From Pleurocapsa sp. MO_226.B13 (GTDB lineage Bacteria > Cyanobacteriota > Cyanobacteriia > Cyanobacteriales > Xenococcaceae), in contig JASJEI010000310.1 of assembly GCA_030064795.1 (NCBI GenBank), positions 1 through 20,069 on the forward strand: a stretch of 20,069 nucleotides of DNA, in the 5' to 3' direction. The translations under genes and the position numbers were made by a program. This document shows, piece after piece, positions 14,308 to 20,069 of the stretch. The notes under the pieces were generated by a model. The model ran no database searches, was not told where the DNA came from, and saw nothing but the letters and a program-made list of their open reading frames with translations. Positions within the stretch are counted from its first letter, which is position 1, and every line of letters begins with the position of its first letter.

Positions 14308-17300
14308 ATGTCTCAACTGCTTGTTAAACACCGCTACATTACCCAAACTGAACTTGCTACGATTGTTGCCAATGCCAGTTTCCTTTGGGAACGGCTCGAT
14401 CGAGAACGTTTCGTCGTTGCTACAGAAAAGACACACGAACAAACGATTGAGAATCGCCTCAGTCGCTGGTGTCAGACCGTCTCCCATGAAGGTAAACTAG
14501 CAACTTTGCAGAAACGCTTGCAGTGGGAGAATTTAGACCTCGATATGGTTCGTCCTCGATTGGGAACAGTACAGCTTGCAGCCGAACAGCCTTTGCCAAC
14601 ATGGGCAGAAACCTTACGCCAAATCATGCAAACTGCAATAGAGTTCAATCCTGACGCTGAAGTATTACTGCCAACCAAGCCAGAAGCGCCCGTTGCCTTT
14701 GAATATATCCTGTTGCCTGCTATCAAAGTTGCTAGACAAAATTTACTGACTCGCTTGGGGTCTGCTCAGTTCTCCTCAGCCGAACTTCCCCTATCTATCC
14801 TTTCGGAAGAGGCTTATCGTTCCCTAGAGCGTAGTCTGTTGCAACGATTAGCTACGATCTCTAGCAAGACTCTGGATTTTGAATTCTCTAAAGTTCGTCC
14901 CTTTGGTCAAAATTTACTCAACCTGCTGGGGCTAGAAGAAGCCAGCAATAGCAAGACACAATATAATCAGTTTGTCGATCGACTCTTAGAGAATGGTTTA
15001 GGCGACTTTTTCCAGAAGTACCCCGTATTAGGTCGGTTGCTCGCAACCGCCGTGGATTTCTGGGTTGAAGCAACGGCTGAATTTATTCAGCGTCTGAATC
15101 AAGATCGGGATGCTATTCAGCAGACATTTGGCCTAATGACAAATAATAAGTCTCAGGATGGGGACGTAGAGAGTCTCCAGCAACCTCAAAATACTGAATC
15201 TAGCCCCCCTAGCCCCCCAAGTTTGGGGGGAACAAGATTTCAAAGTCCTCCAGAATTGGGGGATTTAGGGGGCAAAAATCTCAGAGACGAAACACAAGAG
15301 ACTTATGTGTACACGGTAGGCCTAGATCGAGGGAAATCCAAAGCAGAACCAAAGCCTTTAGGCAAAGTTTCTCAAATCAAAGCCTCCCTTTCCGATTCAC
15401 ACAATCAGGGACGCAGTGTCATTCTGCTCACCTGGGAATCAGGACTAAAGCTAGTCTACAAACCCAAGGATTTAGGTCTAGAAGTTGCCTGGAACCAGTT
15501 TCTCCACTGGTGTAATCACCAAAGCCCACTATTAGATCTTAAGGTAATCCAGGTACTCAACCAGCAGGATTACGGCTGGGTTGAATATGTCGAACACCAA
15601 CCCTGTACAGACGAAGCAGCGGTCGAGCGATTTTATCGGCGGGCAGGTATGTTGCTATGTCTGATCTATGCTCTACGAGGAACCGACTGTCACCATGAGA
15701 ACCTGATTGCCAGTGGTGAACACCTAGTGTTAATCGATACAGAAACCCTGCTGCACCATGAAGCCAATGCGATCGAAAATTCACCGATGGCCCAAGCATT
15801 GGAATCAGATTCAATGCAACTGTTTTGGGACTCTGTATTACGTACAGGACTTTTGCCACGTTGGGACTTCAGTGACGATAAGCGTATTGCCTACGATATT
15901 AGTGGTTTGGGCAGTATCGATTTTCAGCAAGCCGATCGAAAAGTGCCACAGTGGCAGAACATCAACACCGATGATATGCACCTGCGTAATGAAACAGTCA
16001 CCTGGTCGATCGAGAAGAATGTCCCCCTTTTAGAGGATACTGCTTTGTCTCCCAACGATTATCAAGAGCAACTTTGTGAAGGGTTTGAGCAGATGTACCG
16101 CTTTTTGATGGCTCATAAGGAGAGCTTACTGGCACCAGAGAGCCCCTTAGCAGTCTTCCAGCATCAGCAGGTTCGATGTATTTTCCGAGCTACCCGCATT
16201 TACTTCACCATTTTACAACAGGTCTGGTTCCCAGATTATCTCAAGAATGGCGCAGACTACGGTATTGAACTCGATCGTCTCAGTTATGCCTATCTAGTTG
16301 CCCAAGAAAAACCCAATGCCTGGCCCATCCTACGGGCAGAAATCCAGACTATGGAGCAGTTGGATATTCCTTTCTTGACAGCCAGGGCGAACAGCGATGC
16401 CCTAGCTCTGAAGGGTATCTCAGTAATTCCCCAGTATTTCAAGCAACCCAGCTATCAGCAGGTTAGAGAACAATTGCAAGCTCTCGATGAAACGGACTTA
16501 ACCCGACAAGTAGCCATTATTCGAGGAGCTTTTTATGCCAGAGTCGCACAAACCACTACGGAGAAGCATCAACAATGGCAGCACGAATCTTTGCCCCTCC
16601 TTAGCTCAGAACAACTGATTCAAGAGGCGCGGAAGATTGCCACTGAACTTGAAGCCAGAGCGATTCAAGACGCTGATGGTAGTCTCAATTGGATTGGTAT
16701 GGGTTTTGTCCCTGAAGCGGAGCGATTCCAGTTACAAGTTCTGGAAGATGGTCTCTATGATGGACGCTGTGGGGTTGCCTTATTCTTTGCTGGACTGTAT
16801 CAGGTGACTCAAGAGCCTCGATTCAGTGAGTTGGCATTACAAGTGTTACGACCTCTACGGCGACAACTGGAAATATTGGAACCAGAGGCCCAGCGACGCT
16901 TTGCCCGACTCACGGGGATAGGCGGTGCAAATGGTTTAGGGTCAATTATTTATACCTTGGTGAAGGTAAGTCAATTTCTCGAAGATAAAACCTTGTTGAC
17001 TGATGCAGGTCAGTTTGCCAATTGGATTACCCCAGAATTGATTAGCGCAGATCGACAGTTAGATATTATGGGCGGGGCAGCTGGAACAATTTTAGGATTA
17101 TTGTCTCTCTATGAAGCGACAGCTGAAACTACGGTTATAGAGAAGGCGATTACCTGTGGAAAACATCTGCTCGATCAACAAGTTAGTGAAAACGATGCGC
17201 CCAAAGCTTGGAGTACATTAGGCAAACGACCGCTCACTGGTTTCTCCCACGGTGCAGCAGGAATTGCCTATGCTTTATTGCGACTCTACGGTGTCACTCA

Positions 17301-17823
17301 AGAGCAAAATTACTTAGAAACTGCTCTAGAAGGCATTGAATATGAACGCAGTGTCTTTTTAGAGAAATATGCCAATTGGCCAGATTTCCGTAGCTTGGAA
17401 GGCAGAGACCCTATATTTCTAGTTCAGTGGTGTCACGGTGCAGCAGGAATTGGTTTGGGACGTTTGGGTAGCTTAGGAATTGTAGAAAGCTCCGAAATCA
17501 AGCGGGAAATTGAAATTGCCCTGCAAACTACTCAGAAGCATGGATTGCAGGCGATCGATCATCTGTGTTGTGGGAACTTAGGTCGAGTCGAGGTGCTGTT
17601 GGTTGGAGCCCAGCGACTCTCTCGTCCAGATTTTCGTCAGCTTGCTCTACAACAAGCCACCAATATCGTTGCTAGAGCCAAACAAACAGGAGCTTATCAA
17701 CTGTTTAGCAACTTGCCTATTTCTGTGTTTAATCCTGGCTTCTTCCAGGGTACGGCGGGGATTGGCTATGAGTTGCTACGTTTAGCTGATAATAACCTGC
17801 CTTCCGTTCTCCTATGGGAGTAA
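14308..17823 (+). CDS. lanM: Class II lanthipeptide synthetase LanM, CCG (ProcM-like) type
   Basis: The 1171-aa enzyme has an N-terminal DUF4135 dehydratase and a C-terminal LanC-like cyclase. It should phosphorylate and eliminate Ser/Thr of the precursor cores, then add Cys thiols to form (methyl)lanthionine. Dehydratase residues are visible: K385 (LVYKPKD), D460/H462/N465 (DCHHENL), and D477/E479 (LIDTET). Cyclase zinc ligands are C1042 (WCHGAAG) and C1087-C1088 in HLCCGNLG; H981 lies in the SHGAAG repeat. The Cys-Cys-Gly motif replaces the usual Cys-His-Gly and is the mark of ProcM-like synthetases that accept diverse substrates. GAAGAGGAA precedes the ATG at 14308. Residues ~299-322 are a translated C/G-run repeat inserted in frame into the dehydratase domain. 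No LanT or protease gene follows in the window. Confidence 0.95.
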   Translation: MSQLLVKHRYITQTELATIVANASFLWERLDRERFVVATEKTHEQTIENRLSRWCQTVSHEGKLATLQKRLQWENLDLDMVRPRLGTVQLAAEQPLPTWAETLRQIMQTAIEFNPDAEVLLPTKPEAPVAFEYILLPAIKVARQNLLTRLGSAQFSSAELPLSILSEEAYRSLERSLLQRLATISSKTLDFEFSKVRPFGQNLLNLLGLEEASNSKTQYNQFVDRLLENGLGDFFQKYPVLGRLLATAVDFWVEATAEFIQRLNQDRDAIQQTFGLMTNNKSQDGDVESLQQPQNTESSPPSPPSLGGTRFQSPPELGDLGGKNLRDETQETYVYTVGLDRGKSKAEPKPLGKVSQIKASLSDSHNQGRSVILLTWESGLKLVYKPKDLGLEVAWNQFLHWCNHQSPLLDLKVIQVLNQQDYGWVEYVEHQPCTDEAAVERFYRRAGMLLCLIYALRGTDCHHENLIASGEHLVLIDTETLLHHEANAIENSPMAQALESDSMQLFWDSVLRTGLLPRWDFSDDKRIAYDISGLGSIDFQQADRKVPQWQNINTDDMHLRNETVTWSIEKNVPLLEDTALSPNDYQEQLCEGFEQMYRFLMAHKESLLAPESPLAVFQHQQVRCIFRATRIYFTILQQVWFPDYLKNGADYGIELDRLSYAYLVAQEKPNAWPILRAEIQTMEQLDIPFLTARANSDALALKGISVIPQYFKQPSYQQVREQLQALDETDLTRQVAIIRGAFYARVAQTTTEKHQQWQHESLPLLSSEQLIQEARKIATELEARAIQDADGSLNWIGMGFVPEAERFQLQVLEDGLYDGRCGVALFFAGLYQVTQEPRFSELALQVLRPLRRQLEILEPEAQRRFARLTGIGGANGLGSIIYTLVKVSQFLEDKTLLTDAGQFANWITPELISADRQLDIMGGAAGTILGLLSLYEATAETTVIEKAITCGKHLLDQQVSENDAPKAWSTLGKRPLTGFSHGAAGIAYALLRLYGVTQEQNYLETALEGIEYERSVFLEKYANWPDFRSLEGRDPIFLVQWCHGAAGIGLGRLGSLGIVESSEIKREIEIALQTTQKHGLQAIDHLCCGNLGRVEVLLVGAQRLSRPDFRQLALQQATNIVARAKQTGAYQLFSNLPISVFNPGFFQGTAGIGYELLRLADNNLPSVLLWE
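15203..15273. repeat. C-run/G-run palindromic repeat inserted in lanM
   Basis: Outer arms GCCCCCCTA (15203-15211) and TTAGGGGGC (15265-15273) enclose an inner hairpin CCCCCCAA-G-TTTGGGGGG-like (15213-15230) and a decayed CTCCAGAATTGGGGG stem. This is the intergenic repeat type common in cyanobacteria, here read as about 24 codons (SPPSPPSLGGTRFQSPPELG). Confidence 0.8.
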
Positions 17824-18185
17824 CCGAGCGCAATTAGAAGCGATCGCCAGGGTTTACTGGCTACAAACCAACCTTTTTTTGAAAGTGATTAAAATCAATG
17901 CCTAAAACAAGTTGCACACTGGGTCAAGTAATAGTGCGATCACCCGATTTTGTAGTAGCGTGTCCATTCAATTTTGTTGGGTAGTGGTGAGCGTCTCGCT
18001 CACGATTAAATATCATGTTTTAGAGATAATGATGGCGTGGTGACTTGACCAAGACCCTTCGGGGCAGGGAAAGGGGAAAAGGTAAAAGGGAAAAAAGATT
18101 AATCTTACTCTTTAACCTTTAATCTTATCCAAACGATTATCAACTAATAACTAATATCAGCTTAAATTCAAAGGAAAATCTAATC
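17824..18185. other. Intergenic region after lanM
   Basis: It contains a weak terminator-like arrangement (GGTTT/AAACC stem followed by a run of seven T, about 17852-17880), a perfect 7-bp stem GTGAGCG/CGCTCAC (17987-18003), and the repeat CAAGACCCTTCGGGGCAGG (18050-18068) also found inside the Prim-Pol gene. An A/G-rich tract follows, then the leader of the DUF4188 gene. No coding frame is apparent. Confidence 0.55.
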
Positions 18186-18698
18186 ATGTCTAAGCCACCC
18201 GTTGAACAAGCATATATAGCTTCTTTGTCGGAATATCCAACAATGTGCATAGCCTTTTTTGGTGTCCAATATATTACTAAAGAAGGAAAACATCTGTATA
18301 AAAAATCAGGCATTGAGTCAGAAATTTTTGACTCTATGGAGGCAGCATTAGATGAAGGACTTTTGCTCAATCGACCCCTTAGGACTCCAGAAGGTCTTGT
18401 GCTAATGCAGTATTGGCGTTCTTACGAAGAACTAGAACTGTGGGCACATCAGTTTCCTCATAAGAGCTGGTGGGATTGGTTAATAGAAAATGAAGGAAAG
18501 GGTGTAAGTTTCTATCACGAAATCTATCAAGTTAAGACGGCTGAAGCTATCTACGAAAAGGGAGCCAAGCCTGTAGGACCTGCTCAATTTTGTTCCTTAC
18601 TTCCAGTTAAAAGCGGACAGGGAAAATCTAAAGAACGTCAACAAAGTTTTGCTGATGCTGCCAATCATAGCCAATGCGTTTGGCACAAACCTCAATGA
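18186..18698 (+). CDS. DUF4188 family protein
   Basis: The ATG at 18186 is preceded by AAAGGAAAATCTAATC. The 170-aa product has the DUF4188 core: LVLMQYWRSYEELELWAHQFPHKSWWDWL, then GVSFYHEIYQVKTAEAIYEKGAKPVGPAQFCSLLPV, with the family's HExY-like motif. DUF4188 proteins form a dimeric alpha/beta-barrel related to heme-binding monooxygenase/aldoxime dehydratase folds; a specific reaction is not established. The N-terminal CIAFFGVQYI matches the first strand. The C-terminal ~30 residues (SGQGKSKERQQSFADAANHS) look disordered. A link to the lanthipeptide locus is possible by position only. Confidence 0.85.
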   Translation: MSKPPVEQAYIASLSEYPTMCIAFFGVQYITKEGKHLYKKSGIESEIFDSMEAALDEGLLLNRPLRTPEGLVLMQYWRSYEELELWAHQFPHKSWWDWLIENEGKGVSFYHEIYQVKTAEAIYEKGAKPVGPAQFCSLLPVKSGQGKSKERQQSFADAANHSQCVWHKPQ

Positions 18699-18776
18699 AT
18701 ATTTGGAATAGATATTAAACAGAATAATCAATTAATTCAGAAGAACATCATTTGTTATCTAAATGACAAGAAAATC

Positions 18777-19172
18777 ATGAATCATCGTCAACCAATAACT
18801 CTCAAAGAGCGATTGTTCCAAATAAAGCAGGGTAGTAAATATCGCTCGACAAATAATCGAAGACTTAAAATAATAGCCTTAAAAAGAAATAAGAGGAGAA
18901 TTTTTAATCCATTAATTAAACTGCAAATTCGTCTTGTTTCTTGTTTTGATTTGAAGATTTTAACTGTAAAAACCTTGAACTTAATTATCAATATTTTTAG
19001 GTGGATAGGACAGGTTTTATTGGCAAAAAAGAATGAACCTTGTATTAAACACAAGCGCGATCGACATGGTAATTCATATTGGCAAATTTATGACTTTACT
19101 ACCAACAAATCCTATACTTTTGATTCAGAGTCAGAGGTAAGAGCTTGGATAGAAGAACGTTATAATCGCTAA
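18777..19172 (+). CDS. Small cyanobacterial hypothetical protein
   Basis: The 131-aa frame starts at ATG 18777 after GACAAGAAAATC. The N-terminal ~85 residues are strongly basic (KQGSKYRSTNNRRLKIIALKRNKRRI) with a moderately hydrophobic stretch (LNLIINIFRWIGQVLLA). The C-terminal ~45 residues, KRDRHGNSYWQIYDFTTNKSYTFDSESEVRAWIEERYNR, match a short domain often seen in small cyanobacterial proteins (DRxGNxYWxxYDPxTGxxxxFxSExEVRxWLExRY). Function is unknown. It stands alone, 78 bases after the DUF4188 gene, in the same orientation. Confidence 0.7.
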   Translation: MNHRQPITLKERLFQIKQGSKYRSTNNRRLKIIALKRNKRRIFNPLIKLQIRLVSCFDLKILTVKTLNLIINIFRWIGQVLLAKKNEPCIKHKRDRHGNSYWQIYDFTTNKSYTFDSESEVRAWIEERYNR

Positions 19173-19189
19173 ATGATCTTAATATTTTG

Positions 19190-20069
19190 TTAATTCTTTC
19201 CAGATGTTGGACAACCTGTCGAATTCTCCTTCAAGCGTTGAGAGCCAGTAACAGTAGGATTATAAGCAACAAGAACAATCTCTCCTCGCTCATTAAAGAC
19301 CCATCCTTGAGCAGGAATAATAGTTGTTGGCACGGAAAGAGAAGAACTAATTTGCTCCCCTGCTTCCCTATTACCCTGCTCCCTTGCTACCATTGGTGCT
19401 GGTTCGACTAACCCTACCTGAGTCGCTTCACTACTGAGATCTTCGCTAAGACTGGGAGGTAAACCACCTCGTCCAGTGATGACAAATTCACTTTCTGAAC
19501 CGCGTTTACAGGGATTTTGGGCAACAAGAGCATTAGGATCGACTACTGTTTCTGGTAGTTCAACTAAGCCTTGGCTAGGATCGACATCAGGCTGATTGAT
19601 TTCTACCACTCCAGCTAAACCAAACTCAGAACTAGCGTCGATATCATTTGTCTGATTTTCTTGAATCGCTTCGCGCTCCTCAATGCCAAAAATGCCTTGA
19701 GCAGTGATATTAATCTGACCACCACTCCCTTCAAAAGCATTAGCAGTGATATCGCTATTTTCGTCAGGGAAAGCAACGATGAAAGGGGTATTAATAGTGA
19801 TGTTACCGCCATTACCACCAAATTCCTGATTTCCAGCAGTGGTGGATATCTTGCTATCGTTGCTTAGTAATAATAAGTCTTGTAGATTTAGGATAATATC
19901 ACCACCGGTATTGCTGCGGGTTTCGGCAGAGATTGTACCATTATCAAGGGTGAGGAAGCCTGCGGAAAGTTCGATATCACCACCAATGCCTGTGCCTTGG
20001 CTATCCACAGAGATTGTCGCACCATCTCGAATTGTTAAGGTTCTGGGGTCGATGATGATACTACCACCT
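19190..20069 (-). CDS. Filamentous haemagglutinin-like (two-partner secretion) protein, C-terminal end
   Basis: The frame is open from the right window edge (GGSIIIDPRTLTIRDGATISVDSQGTG...) to the TAA at 19190, so about 292 C-terminal residues are seen. Repeated beta-helix-type turns (GGDIELSAGFLTLDNGTISAETRSNTGGDIILNLQDLLLLSND, GGNGGNITINTPFIVAFPDENSDITANAFEGSGGQINITAQGIFGI) are typical of cyanobacterial TpsA exoproteins. They are followed by the usual tail (GLVELPETVVDPNALVAQNPCKRGSESEFVITGRGGLPPSLSED), including the conserved Cys and GRGGLPP. Such proteins are exported by a TpsB/Omp85-like partner and stay at the cell surface. The N-terminal secretion domain lies outside the window. The last ~60 residues (...GWVFNERGEIVLVAYNPT) are also family-typical. 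Confidence 0.9.
   Translation of the reverse strand, partial: GGSIIIDPRTLTIRDGATISVDSQGTGIGGDIELSAGFLTLDNGTISAETRSNTGGDIILNLQDLLLLSNDSKISTTAGNQEFGGNGGNITINTPFIVAFPDENSDITANAFEGSGGQINITAQGIFGIEEREAIQENQTNDIDASSEFGLAGVVEINQPDVDPSQGLVELPETVVDPNALVAQNPCKRGSESEFVITGRGGLPPSLSEDLSSEATQVGLVEPAPMVAREQGNREAGEQISSSLSVPTTIIPAQGWVFNERGEIVLVAYNPTVTGSQRLKENSTGCPTSGKN

Noticed and set aside
15557..15859. 100-aa frame antisense to lanM
   Set aside because: It lies wholly within the strongly conserved lanM dehydratase region and is a shadow frame.
17987..18003. Strong terminator of the lanM operon
   Set aside because: The 7-bp stem GTGAGCG/CGCTCAC lacks a following T-run and lies 160 bases after the stop; it resembles a dispersed repeat more than a terminator.
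1..20069. tRNA or rRNA genes, including a tRNA attachment site for the recombinase
   Set aside because: No cloverleaf-like sequence or rRNA segment was recognised on either strand by eye.

Overview
The window looks like a stretch of cyanobacterial chromosome. It has abundant HIP1-type GCGATCGC octamers, A/T-rich spacers, a Nif11-type lanthipeptide locus, a two-partner-secretion (filamentous haemagglutinin-like) protein, and the palindromic C-run/G-run repeats common in filamentous and colonial cyanobacteria. Genus cannot be fixed from the sequence alone.

Layout. (1) 1-153: 5' end of a housekeeping YdiJ-type FAD/Fe-S oxidoreductase, minus strand. (2) ~307-7592: a plasmid-like or integrated-element module. 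It holds a complete XerC/D-like tyrosine recombinase with a dif-like inverted repeat just upstream, a small convergent hypothetical gene, a 1261-aa Prim-Pol/PriCT-2/DUF3987 replication protein, and an overlapping 291-aa plasmid-type DNA-binding protein. A 17-bp palindrome occurs both upstream of the recombinase and inside the 291-aa gene. (3) ~7703-10161: remains of a Tn554-type module (tnpB fragment, then tnpC) in which the tnpC reading frame is fused to a DnaB-type helicase. That fused gene is interrupted by a 391-bp non-autonomous element with a clean 5-bp target duplication. Removing the element in silico restores an in-frame helicase. A second, more degraded copy of the element lies inverted at ~307-697. 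(4) 10160-11648: an IS4-family insertion sequence with intact transposase but no target duplication, marking a rearrangement junction. (5) 11650-17823: a RiPP locus. It contains an unknown His-rich protein gene and two tandem Nif11-leader precursor units, the first fused in frame to an unrelated N-terminal domain through its own translated 5' leader. These are followed by a class II lanthipeptide synthetase (LanM) with the CCG zinc motif known from ProcM. The promoter-like CCTGATTT repeats upstream of the precursors are duplicated upstream of the unknown gene. (6) 18186-20069: a DUF4188 protein, a small hypothetical protein, and the C-terminal end of a haemagglutinin-like secreted protein.

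How the genes may work together. The precursors and LanM form one transcription unit: the peptides are dehydrated and cyclised by LanM and presumably cut after the Ala-Gly site by a LanT-type protease/exporter that is not in this window. The Prim-Pol protein, the DNA-binding protein and the recombinase with its dif-like site look like replication, partition/copy-control and dimer-resolution or integration functions of a former or integrated replicon. The most unusual observations are the TnpC-DnaB chimera with its reversible-looking interruption, and the precursor gene born by fusion through its own ribosome-binding site.
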